Below, piece after piece: positions 12,895 through 22,879 of a stretch of 64,000 bases of DNA; the first letter of the stretch is position 1; each line of letters starts with the position of its first letter. The notes beneath the pieces were generated by a model that was given only the letters and a program-made list of their open reading frames with translations, made no database searches and was not told the origin of the DNA. Both the position numbers and the translations under genes were made by a program. The DNA is from Glossina fuscipes (Eukaryota; Arthropoda; Insecta; Diptera; Glossinidae). Location of the stretch: NCBI RefSeq assembly GCF_014805625.2, contig NW_023998422.1, positions 2,189,934 to 2,253,933 on the forward strand. The letters are read 5' to 3'.

Positions 12895-13215
12895 AATCAT
12901 TTTAGAGCGCAATAAAAAGAAATATAGGATATATAGAAAATAAAGTACCCTTCAATGGTCGTATGAAGACTTTTCAAAGTAGGGCGTTTTGTGGGAAGGA
13001 GTAGTGAAAAAGTGATCTGATCCGAACGGTTTTGAATAGCATTCGCTCTTGTGCTAAAAGGCAAGTAAACGGGTAGATAAGTTTGAATCGAATCAGAAAG
13101 TGATTCTGAATCGATCGATATAATGAAAGGTCAATCTTAAGAATTTCTGGCTTTTGCATATGTCCACACGAACTTCATGTGTCTTTGTAGCACAGGCGGT
13201 GTAGGGTATAATAAA
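12895..13215 (-). repeat. Dispersed repeat family A, inverted copy
   Basis: Read on the minus strand, this block contains ATCGATCGATTCAGAATCAC and TTTCTGATTCGATTC. These match the start of the copy at 33400 (ATCGATCGGTTCAGAATCGC) and of the copy near 10190. A similar CGATTCGGAATATGATTCTG lies at about 12108-12128, and a CTGTCTGTTCGCC block lies near 12456. The whole 12.1-13.2 kb region may therefore be two or more nested or rearranged copies. No protein is encoded. Confidence 0.5.
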
Positions 13216-13725
13216 ATACTTACGCTTAAAATGTAGCTAAAATATGGTTCAAATGTGTAAAAACATTCACACTGACAGTGTTTAAAGAATTGACCAAAAC
13301 CTTCCAACAGGAAAAAAACGCTTTTAAAATCTTGGCAAGCATGAAGTTGAACTGAATATATTATTGGAAACGCGGCAAAGAATCAATTTATCAAATTGCG
13401 TACACGAGAGAAGGCCACTTAATCCCAATAAGTTGGTGAGCACTGCCGTAACGCATGAGTGTGCAGTTTAGATAACCTATTAAGTAGGTGCTGTCGTTTT
13501 AAGGCAACGTCATCTAACATACAGAGCGCGTAAAGTCATGGCAAAGCTGACGATATGTCATGCCATAGCATATTGGTGTAGGACTGTCCGACTAGTTTGA
13601 CCGTATGTCTGTTTTGTTAGTGGTGTGCCCCTCCACTGACTGACCTATGACTACTAGCTTTTGCTTATTCAATTCTATCTTGAATAAAGCGATAATTGCT
13701 CTTAACTAATGTTTTAAAGAAAACT

Positions 13726-13757
<32 letters not shown>

Positions 13758-14140
13758 GTAACAAGTAACAACTAACAACTGCAGAAATTTGATACCAACA
13801 TTTTTAGTTAAACGTTTTGTTGTAAGTTAACGGTTCAAGCATTCAAGGTTGCCAATTGCGTTTAATTTAAAAGAAAAACGAATACGTGTGAATTATCTTA
13901 AGCGCGGTGCAGTTAGTTAAAATATATGACACTTCAAATAATTATTTGAATTGACAGTTTTGCAAGTATGTGCAAGTATGTTGGTTGGCATCGCATAGCA
14001 CACACACACACACACAACAACAATAATACTTATAGTCAACAACAATAGAATAATTCAAGTCGAAATGATTTAAGTACTTTGTAAACATGAAAAAGAAAAA
14101 AAAAAATAAATAAAACAGGAACGTTAACGTTACGTGCTCC

Positions 14141-14177
<37 letters not shown>

Positions 14178-16404
14178 ACCCTCCTCCTCCGTCAACGATT
14201 ATATTATATTAGAATGAAATAAATAAAAGGAAGGATTTTTTCAATTTATATATATTTATATTGATATTGACGAAACCTTTTTTTGTATTATGTGCACACA
14301 TATACAGCCGTATAAATTAAATGATTTTCATATTAACAGCCAAGCCCAGCCTTTAGCTGTTTTACTACAAATGGAAATCTCCACTTAACCTAATTAGAAA
14401 AAGGAACTAAACACTGACGAAAAAAAAAAAAAGCAGTTATTGTTGTTGTTGGTGTCTAATACGTTCGTTCTGTCTGTCATTCAAGTCGCTATACTTATAT
14501 GTTTGACAGATTTTTTTTTTTTTTTTTATTTTTGTTTTATAATGTAAAAACAAAGTAAAAGAAAACATAAGTAAAACTAAACTGAACCCTGGCCGGCATG
14601 GCTGGGTATGAATTGAAGTTGAAAAGAAAAAGTTGAAAAAAAAAATCCATAACAATCAAACCGAGTAGAAACAATTAGAAGTGGCAACACTTTGACCCAC
14701 GTGCACGTCTGACTGACTGTGCAGCATAAGCGTTGTACGCTGGCGTATATATAAAAAAAATAAAAATAAAAATAAATAAAAATAAAAAAAAAAAAAAAAA
14801 TGTGAAAAAGCTTATACTAAACTAAATCTCAAACCAATACGGCACACGCCTGCTTTAATTTAGAAGTTCCACAACGGCTTTGCCTAAGCACGATCGACTA
14901 AACTATCACAGTAATACATCTCATCGAGGCTTTATATTTTATTTTATTTATTTATTTTATTTATTTTCATTTTTTATTTTGATTTATTTTTTTTTGCAAC
15001 GTTTATGTCTGCAATACTAAGCAACGTGGAATAAAAATCGCCGCAGTTATGCATTGCTTAAGGTTTGCTTGCATGTTAACTGCGAATAATAATAACATCG
15101 TGGCACTGGTGCCAGTAATGCGACAACTTTAACGGGCCATTCATTTATGTTTTGCTCCTTTTTCTTTTCTGTTTCACTTTTCTTTCTCTATGCATACACA
15201 TATATACTATATAACTAACTGTTGTGTATTCAAACGAACGTATTTACGTATTTACAATTTTTAAGAAGCTTTTGATAGTCGGTTACATCATAAATCGTGC
15301 TGCAAAGGTCTGTTGCGGGTGTCACTATAGCAAACTCTTGCTGCATTGTGGAATTGTGATACAAGGAAAATCATGTTTGAAATATTAACCATTACTTAAG
15401 CGATTCGATGTCACTGTTGCTTTTTTTTCCCCCTTTTCTTGAAAGTAAAGACACCGAATATATGTAACACTGTAACGCATTAAGCACCAGTATTGAAATG
15501 CTAGGAAGATATGCAGCAATCATTTTGGTCACTTAAATATTTCGCTCTTCGAGTTCGCGTGATAATGCAATAGAAACCAAATTTGATTAGTCCCGACATA
15601 GCGTTTGCCAAAAGCCATTTCGAAAGAAGTAATGATGCTTAAGCCACAACAACAGGGTTAGTGGGTACGAAATCATTATAAGACATGGCATTCCAACTTT
15701 TAGGTCGCTTTGCTGGCAGGAGCAAACTTTTGTGCATAGATGTATAATTAGCAATTAATGAACTGTACGTAGATCAAATTAAGCTTCACTTTCAGCTCAG
15801 GTAACACAATTATTTCATGGAACTAAGATTTATTCTAGTCATCAAAAAACTTTACAAACTTTATCTTAAACCGAAAAGTGGGCAGAAGTACATTAAGGAC
15901 GACCTCATACTAGTTTTTTCCCCGTCAGTTTATAGAGAAGATCAGCTGGTGAGCAGCGAGTGTAATCGATAAATTCGGGTTATTCGGATTCTCGTTAAGA
16001 GTCCGAATGCACACTTACTCGAATGGTTCTTCAAAGAACTTTTAACTATTCCTTCATCGCAGTCACTTTATTGTTGGTGTCATAAGGTGACATGAAAGTC
16101 AAGTCTATCATGAATAAATGATAGACAACGACAACTTGCGACATCTATAAAAATTCTGAACCAACTTCAAAAGAAGATCACGAAAATTTATTAGTAATTA
16201 TTGTCATATGCCAGCTCATTACTAGAAGATAGTAACTTTGATGGCTATGAACTGAGCTATGTTTGTCTCTGAAATTGTGTCTTGTAGACATAAGGCTTTT
16301 AAATTTTATTTTGAATCATGATAAAGCCATTCTCCGTTGTTTTTCCAAGTTCTTTTTTGGGGCTCTTTCTTGATCTATCAAAATCAATCGGATGTAAGTT
16401 TGTC
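13216..16404. other. Non-coding stretch downstream of the scaffold exons
   Basis: No gene is supported. It holds a (CAA)n run at 13728-13757, CA runs near 14000-14016 and 14142-14178, and A- and T-rich runs near 14514-14527, 14752-14800 and 14936-14995. If the scaffold gene continues past its exon ending at 16409, its later exons either lie in this stretch as short blocks I could not recognise or lie beyond position 1. A minus-strand AATAAA (plus-strand TTTATT at 16067-16072) is a possible poly(A) signal for a read-through form ending at the TAA at 16405-16407. Confidence 0.5.
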
Positions 16405-16408
16405 TTAC

Positions 16409-18692
16409 CTTATTTTATGGTTAATTGGTGTCGTATTGGTGCTGCCGTTAGCTGCCGTTGTTAGACTGGTTATCCTAGGCATTAGAGGAGGTGGAGGTGG
16501 TGATATTTCCAAAACATTCGACGAGTTATTGATCCCACTTGGCAGCAACGATCCTATGGTATTCATAACTGCATTTTCTTGAATGGATGGTATGGCGGAC
16601 AGGGCTAAATTATGCGGACGTTTGCGGATCGATGATGAGAAAATAGTGGAACGTTGCATTTCTGGTGGCGTGTTCGAAAGTTTTTGCTGCTGTAAATGAA
16701 CTTTAGCGCAATGCAATTGAGTTAAAGTGGTTGTTAGAGGACGTGCTACTTGCAATATTTCAATACTGGCCGGTTTACGTGGTATTAAAGGAGGAACAGT
16801 TGAATTATTTTCATTTGAAGTCGATCGTCCGAAGAAGTTAGCCTTACGTAAGGAAGCACCAGCGAAACTATTACGCCTATTAGGCGAGATTGATTTGGGC
16901 ATTAGTTCGGGTAACGTTTCGTTAAGAGGAGCTTGACGTTGTAAAATTTCTGGTGGCGGAGGTGGCAAGGGCTCATCGGAAAATGTCGAATCACTTTCAA
17001 GGGCTGGTGGCGGCGGCAAGTCCGGTGAAGGTACTCGCAAATTAGGATTCTTTGGTGGTCGTTCGGGCGCCCAACCATCTACTAACCCTGATAAAGGTAC
17101 AATGAAATTATTGTGGTGGTGATGATGGTGGTGATGATGGCTTATAAACGCCTGATGATGCGATGACGTTGTAGTAATACTGTGTTGATGAGGATGTAAT
17201 TGCTGATGCGCCAGGGCGGCAGCTTGTTGCAATAAAACTTTGTCGCGAATAGCTGCATATTCTGAGGCAGATGATGTGCGTCTCATGGGCATTGAGGTCA
17301 TACCTCTCGGGGGTGGTGGTGGCGGTGGCATACCACAATCATTAAAAGAGAATTTCTCCGCATTTGTAATGTTCTTAATAGATTGAGATTGTAATTTCTC
17401 TTGGGAAGCACTAGTGAATTGGTCACGAAATTCAGCGTAATCGGAGGCTGAAGAGGAACGTCTTAGTAATGTAGGCGCTGCGGTACGCGAACGTGGTGGT
17501 GGCGGTGGCGGTTTAATTGCCTCCTGATCACCTCTTGTTGGTCTTTGAGTTGTTACTGCGACGTTTGGTACATAGTTGCTAGGCAAAGAATTTCTAAGGA
17601 AAGCTTGGCTCACAATTGACAATTCACTGCTCGGAGATGAATTTTGCAACGAACACGGTCTTGTGGAAGGATGATAGCTTTTCGGCGAAAGGCTTTCGTG
17701 CGATGGTTGCGGCGACTGTTGTTGTTGCTGTTGCTGCTGTTGTCTCTCAAAGTACGACTGAACTGCATTTTTCTGTAGAGCTTTTAAAGCTGGATTCGGA
17801 ACTCGTTGCGTTTTATTAGGATCTAAGTAAGAGTACTTTTGCACTGACTGCTCGTGGTCATTGCTACGTTCAAAGTCGCTTATAAGAGCTGCCACAGATT
17901 GCCAACTGGGCTGCGGATAATTTGATGAGCTAAGCTTGGAAGGCTTTGGGGGAGGCTTCTGCAATTCGGTACTGTACTGAGGCTTAGGATGACGTACATA
18001 TTGCGAGGTATTACTATGTACAGGCTCTGTGTATGTGCTTATAGGGAACAAGCGATGATTACTACGATAGGCGCCGCAAGCAGGTGTCGCCAACTTATTA
18101 TCGGCCAATGAATCTAAGGAAGCCGATATTGTGGTCCTAGTGTTTGCTTTAGCTAAGGAACTTGTTGAATTGCTAAGCATATGTGATCGCGAAGGTGAAA
18201 GGGGAGATGCATTTTTTTTTTCGGTTGTAGTGAGCTTTAAAGGAGGCAAAGGTGGTGGATATGGCGATATTGTAACTACTGCCTCACTGCTTGATATGGT
18301 AACTGATATGCTGGACTTGTGCGAGGATAAATCTCTGGTTGTCGTAGTCTGCTCGTCAAGTTTTGTAGCCAAAGACGAACTTTTGCTTTTATGGAGGGAG
18401 GAAGAAGAAGAAGAAGCACTAGATTGGCTAAATAGTGTATGAGAGTTATGTATTGGCGGGTAACTGGGACTGTGTTGGTGTTTTGTAATTAAAGTGTTAT
18501 CCGATAAGCTTTGCTGATGCTGGTGTTCCAAACTCGGACTGCATGGTTGATGATGATAGCTTGTCGTACATAGAGAATTATTGGTGAGCTGCGAGTTATG
18601 CGGTTCATCATTAGGAAAAAGTACGCTTTCACTTTGATGCCTTTTTGGAGTTAAGACGCGGGAACTGTGCACTATCAATTGAGACGTAGACA
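16409..18692 (-). CDS. Large proline/serine-rich scaffold protein, main exon (Shroom-like?)
   Basis: A 2284-bp exon encodes about 761 residues. On the minus strand it starts after a TTCTAAAG acceptor and completes a codon from the exon ending at 18758. In order it holds a serine-rich start with TPKRHQSESVLF, long Ser/Thr/His/Pro stretches, and a conserved-looking block with DFERS, SYLDPNK, VPNPALKALQ and SYFERQ. A poly-Q run follows at 17718-17745. Next come two copies of a poly-proline plus RR(S/T)SSAS(D/E)YAxxRD module (about 17420-17520 and 17230-17335), a ten-His run near 17115-17142, WAPERPPKNP, and more PPPPP blocks near 16950-17010 and 16485-16500. Poly-proline suits profilin, EVH1 or SH3 partners, so I infer a cytoskeletal scaffold. 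Shroom is my best recollection of the motif set, but I see no ASD2 or PDZ domain. The frame reads into TAA at 16405-16407, but AAG^GTAAGA there is a good donor (phase 2), so the gene probably continues leftward. Confidence 0.85.
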
Positions 18693-18757
18693 CTTTAGAA
18701 AAGTAAGAATAATTTTGGTTAATCTCCAATGTATTTCGATGAACTTTATTAACTTAC

Positions 18758-19017
18758 CCGATTCCGAGATAGCTGAAAACCCTGTAGCATGACTAACTTC
18801 GGATATGTCGCTCATAGAACCCAACCATTTTAATGTTTCCGTTGAAGAAGTGCTCTCTGATCCATTTTTCTGCTGTTGGTGAGTTTCATTGTGCTCGTCT
18901 CTAGTGCAACTAAGAGAAGTCGGCGAGGATGTTACTGAATTCGAAGCCAACGATGATAAATCATTTTGCGACCAATGATGCGTTGGACGGGATAGTAACT
19001 CACTTTCTTGTCGCAAT
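18758..19017 (-). CDS. Scaffold protein, exon with LKWLGSMSDIS motif
   Basis: A 260-bp exon lies between an acceptor (minus-strand ATTGAACAG) and the donor G^GTAAGTT. It starts one base before a codon boundary and ends after one base of a codon, so it joins both neighbours in frame. The upstream join gives PFLDRLRQESELLSRP and the downstream join gives SAISESVSTSQL. It contains WSQNDLSSLASNSVTSSPTS and ETLKWLGSMSDIS, which look like conserved serine-rich docking or phosphorylation segments. The intron to the next exon is only 65 bp, typical of flies. I associate the LKWLGSMSD motif with insect Shroom proteins from memory, and a search is needed to confirm it. Confidence 0.85.
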
Positions 19018-19302
19018 CTGTTCAATTGAACAATTTTTACGTTTTATATATATAAAGTGTAAAGTAAAAAATAATTAAAATTTAAAAAAAAAAAGTAAAA
19101 AATATTTTTAATTATGCTATAAAATATTAATTGCAAATGACTTGCCTTTTAAATGCGCTACGGAAGTTAATTGAATTGAAGTTTAAAATAAACTTGAGTT
19201 AATTTTGAAATCTTAACAACGGAATCATTAAAAATTATTTAAAGAGCGATAGAAAAGCGTTCAAGTCAAGAACGGCCAAATATGCTATGAGAGATACATT
19301 CA

Positions 19303-19336
19303 CAAACGACGACGACGACAACGACGACGACGACGA
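19303..19336. repeat. (GAC)n trinucleotide repeat in intron
   Basis: About ten GAC units, with one AAC, lie inside the 880-bp intron between the scaffold exons at 19898 and 19017. Confidence 0.85.
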
Positions 19337-19720
19337 CAGGCACTCCCTCTCTTAATAGATATGGTGCCTGGGGAACCTGTTTTTTGATCTCTTTACCTTA
19401 TAAAAAAAAAATTTCCTTTCCAGCGCTGGTGCGAAATATTGAAAATCTCAGATACGTGTACTCATACTGTAATAGTTTGCTGCTACAATACCATAAGAGT
19501 TGTTTTTATTGCTATTATTGTGTGCATAAATTAATATGTAAAACATGTGCTATTTATGACTAGACGAATCAATATGGACTCCGTTGTGTTGTGGGGTTGT
19601 TGGGTAAAGTTAGAATGCGGTAACAACTTCTATGAAAACTATAGGTACAGTTAAGAATGTCACCAACATCTCGCTTAGCTATAAAGATGTTTAACTAGTT
19701 CCATAATATATTTAATCATA

Positions 19721-19760
19721 CACACACACACACACACACACACACGTATATATATATTTA
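19721..19760. repeat. (CA)n(TA)n microsatellite in intron
   Basis: About a dozen CA units pass into TATATATATA and TTTA-rich DNA inside the same 880-bp intron. It is a simple repeat with no coding role. Confidence 0.9.
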
Positions 19761-19897
19761 TTTGTATTCGTTATTATATATGTATTGGTCCGCATTATAT
19801 TATATATTTATTTATATTCATTATCTTATTGAAAGAAAGTTTGTAAAATGCAAGCAAAGAGCTGGAACTAATCACTGACATACAAGCTCAAGCTTAC

Positions 19898-20085
19898 CTA
19901 TCTAAAAAAGGTGTAGCCGATGTTGAATCCGAACTGGATACGTAGCTGTGATACCCTTCCGATTGGGCGTAGGATGATTGCTTTTGATGATGATACATAA
20001 CGGGATTATCATAAAATGAATTCGCTCTAATATTATATTCTTCTAGACCAGCCTTCGTTAGACCACACTGATCGGTAATATCGTC
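19898..20085 (-). CDS. Scaffold protein, upstream exon with SEGYHSYVSSSDS motif
   Basis: A 188-bp exon follows a clear acceptor (minus-strand CAATTTTCAG) and ends at AGATAG^GTAAGC. It starts in phase 0 and leaves two bases, which the exon at 19017 completes as Arg. It encodes DDITDQCGLTKAGLEEYN, then ANSFYDNPVMYHHQKQSSYA, then SEGYHSYVSSSDSTSATPF. This is non-repetitive, conserved-looking sequence, so it is a real exon. The intron to the next exon is 880 bp and carries a GAC/AAC repeat and a CA/TA microsatellite. The phase-0 start matches the phase-0 end of the exon at 60664-59765, and no nearer coding exon was recognised. Confidence 0.85.
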
Positions 20086-20159
20086 CTGAAAATTGAATAA
20101 AAAAAATTGCAAATTTTTAATAACATTAAACAATGGTTTAAACATAATATTCAATAAAT

Positions 20160-21330
20160 TTTATTCAAAGCATTGGCCACTATTTTCTTTTTTATCTCTT
20201 TGGCAGCATACGAATCTCGGGTCTTCAAAAGAATGAGGGAAATGATTCATCGATTCATCGATAATTTAAGTGATTACAGAAGTTGAGGTCTTAACCTCCC
20301 AGCAACTGTAAGCAACTCCCAGATTCTTGTTCCCTGAAGATCATTGGGTTAATTACGGACCTCTTCTTTTAAAGCTCGGCATAATTGCTTTAAAACTGTA
20401 AAAAAGTATACTTTTTATCCAGTATATATAAAATTTTTTTTTTGCTACTTGGTCTGAAGATAGTACTTTCACCTGTCAACCGATAGGATCAACCTCTCCG
20501 AAAATCCCATAAAGCTTAATTGGAAATGTAATGTAAATCAATTGCTTATTACCTTACGATACCATACTCTCAGTACATAACCTCAAATAACTCTATGAAC
20601 AACATAGTCTAACAAAAAATAATTTAGTGCAAATTTTTGCTTGTGCTTGTGCTTGTGCGAGATATTTGCTATGATAAACACCAGATCCTATTGTAAAGAT
20701 AACATTGATAAGTTGTTGGCATATTTCTATGTCGTATAATGCGGTATAGTTAATTAAAAACAAGTAAGAAAGCTACAATCGCCTTTCGGCGAATCTTGAA
20801 TACCAAGCATTTTAAATAAGTATATAAAAATTTCATTATTTATGTGTTGGTTAGTGTATCAACCGTAAATATTACGTGTTTAAAGAATACAAGCAGAATG
20901 AATGGCCTTTCTGTAGTATTTGTGAAAAATTTCGAATATATTGTAAGTTATTTTGTCGCTGTTTCGAAACCCTGATGGATTTTCAAATCAAAATTGATCT
21001 CATTTATAGTAATAACCAATAATAAAATAGGATAATAAAGCCCCCAGATACCTTTAGCGTGTATCGCGACGACAAAATCTAGTCAATCGACGTTTATCGC
21101 ATGAAGAGAAGGAAGGAAAAATGAAAAGGAAATATATGCTGTTTTGTTAATATTCAAAAAGTAGTAAAAGAATTTTACCCTACAAAGGCAATGTCTTTCA
21201 CAGTCCAAAGTTCCGATTAAAGTTTGCATGTGTAAGTGTAAGATCTTTTTTACATGTGCGACGGTAATTTAGTTTCTTTTTAAAGTGTGAAAAGAATATG
21301 TAGCGGAACAGTTGACAGTGCTACTTAGTG
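20160..21330. other. Non-coding stretch with a repeat end at 20761
   Basis: No coding exon is seen. At 20761 the block ACAAGTAAGAAAGCTACAAT is the mirror of the element end CTTTCTTACTTGTTT near 62080. It probably marks one end of a dispersed non-autonomous element running rightward. A GCTTGT triplication lies at 20639-20656. Confidence 0.45.
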
Positions 21331-21339
21331 CTTATTCTA

Positions 21340-22873
21340 TTCTTATACTTATTCTATTTCTTGCATTCCCTCGAAATTAAACACTTAGTAAGTAGTCGGT
21401 GAAAGATTTCCTATCCGATACATTGCCTCTCCAGTCACCATTAGCAGAGTCTTCAAAAGGTTTATACTATTATTGCGTGCCAAGCGCCTTAGGATATGTT
21501 TTGTTGCCGTTATCTATTCGGGGTTTCTCTATTCTCTCTATTCTCAAGTTTTGCTGCCGAATATGGTATATCTAGGCGTGTTGTCACTGCCAAATGCACA
21601 ACAGCACCGATCTATAATTGGTATTTTGTTTTTTTGGTCATATTTCACAATGTTGATAGTAATCTTACATAACCTTACATTCTCGTGTCTTTTCACGCTT
21701 CTTCAAATTTAAATGTTTTTTTCTGGTTTGACCTTCTACTTGGTTGTTCGTATAATTTACATTTCTCGAATTCATTCTATATTTTCCTTTTATAAAATGT
21801 ATGAAAATACGTCCTGTCTTAACTAAATAGCTTACGCCACCAACTGATTTCAATTTTATGGGATCGCAGACAGCTGAATGAATTAACTATAAAATATTAT
21901 TTGCTCTGCTGTCACTTGATTTAGGAAAAAGTGCTTTATGAATCTTTCCCATTATGCAAGCTGCACATTTTTTATTCGTCCGACCCGTATTCAGTCGCAT
22001 GCCGTACCTTGGAAGTTAACGTGGTCATAACGTAACTATGTCAACGCATACCATCCTTTTTTGCCACGCATACATGCTGTCCTTTTGTCAACTAAAAATA
22101 AATTATTTCTCCTGGCAGCTGTTAGTACAACATAACGGCCACGAACGGCCGTTACAATTCTACAATTTTGTTTACTGAAACGATTTCTTTTTTGGAGTTT
22201 GGAGAGGAGACAATATGCCTCATCACTTTTTGCTTAAACGAAGAACTCATCGTTGCCAGTAGTCGTAACGAAGTTGTCACCACCAAGTGAAACTCTCTCT
22301 TCAATTGTTTTGTAATTTATAAATAATTATTTATCGGCACCCATATAGCAGACAGCTCCATTGTCCAAATACCATAACTTTTTGTTTAACGCTTCTGTGA
22401 CTGCGATCATCGTAAACGTACTCGGTTTGTTTTGTCCTTGATCCTTGTTTGACAAATTATATGCAAGATGGCCCCTTTCTCGACGACAGCAGAGACAGAT
22501 TGAGTATTGCAATATCTTTAAACTCATTAGACGGACGTTTATAAAATGCAACTTTGTGCACCGGACTACTTCGTTTATGTCCTTCACAATGCATCATCTC
22601 ATCGTATTTCGTTCCCACAATAGTAAATGCCAATGATTTTTCACCGTCATTTTCCTTTCGTTTCGCACTTAACATTGCTCCATTCTTAAGGTCGCCATTT
22701 GCGCACTTCCAGAAGTCGGTTTGAAAAAAAGAAGCTTCACATTTAAATGCTCTACGAACCGTAGTTCTTTTCGTTTTGAAAGGATAATGAAGAAAGAGCT
22801 TTTTTATACATCGAGAAAAAAATGCACGCATTGACCCATTCAAGTTTACTTTACTCTGAGAGTGACTAAACAT
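21340..22873 (-). mobile_element. Degraded Ty1/copia-type retrotransposon remnant
   Basis: Read on the minus strand, several frames give the copia domain order. From about 22870 there is a Gag-like stretch. A zinc-knuckle-like CLCCRRERGHLAYN follows, with its last cysteine lost. Then comes a protease-type LWYLDNGAVCYMGADK near 22327-22375, where copia elements have LDSGA. Leftward there is a pre-integrase and integrase N-terminal block with a KIHKALFPKS-like stretch and KSVGGVSYLV (about 21800-21950). Then a late reverse transcriptase segment appears, VVHLAVTTRLDIPYSAAKL (about 21550-21620), and an RNase H segment, GDWRGNVSDRKSFTDY (about 21385-21435). The integrase core and most of the reverse transcriptase are missing, and stops and frameshifts are frequent. 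It is a dead, internally deleted copy. I saw no LTRs. Confidence 0.82.
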
Positions 22874-22879
22874 ATTTAT

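Noticed and set aside
16337..16582. Plus-strand open frame opposite the scaffold exon
   Set aside because: It lies antisense to the strongly supported minus-strand exon end and its donor; its content is the mirror of proline codons.
17108..17338. Minus-strand 76-codon frame inside the scaffold exon
   Set aside because: Alternative frame of the His-rich and Pro-rich stretch; the main frame continues on both sides with conserved motifs.
18131..18442. Plus-strand 103-codon open frame
   Set aside because: Antisense shadow of the Ser/Pro-rich minus-strand exon.
21473..21712. Plus-strand frame with hydrophobic segments
   Set aside because: Antisense to the late reverse transcriptase piece of the copia remnant, which explains the sequence better.
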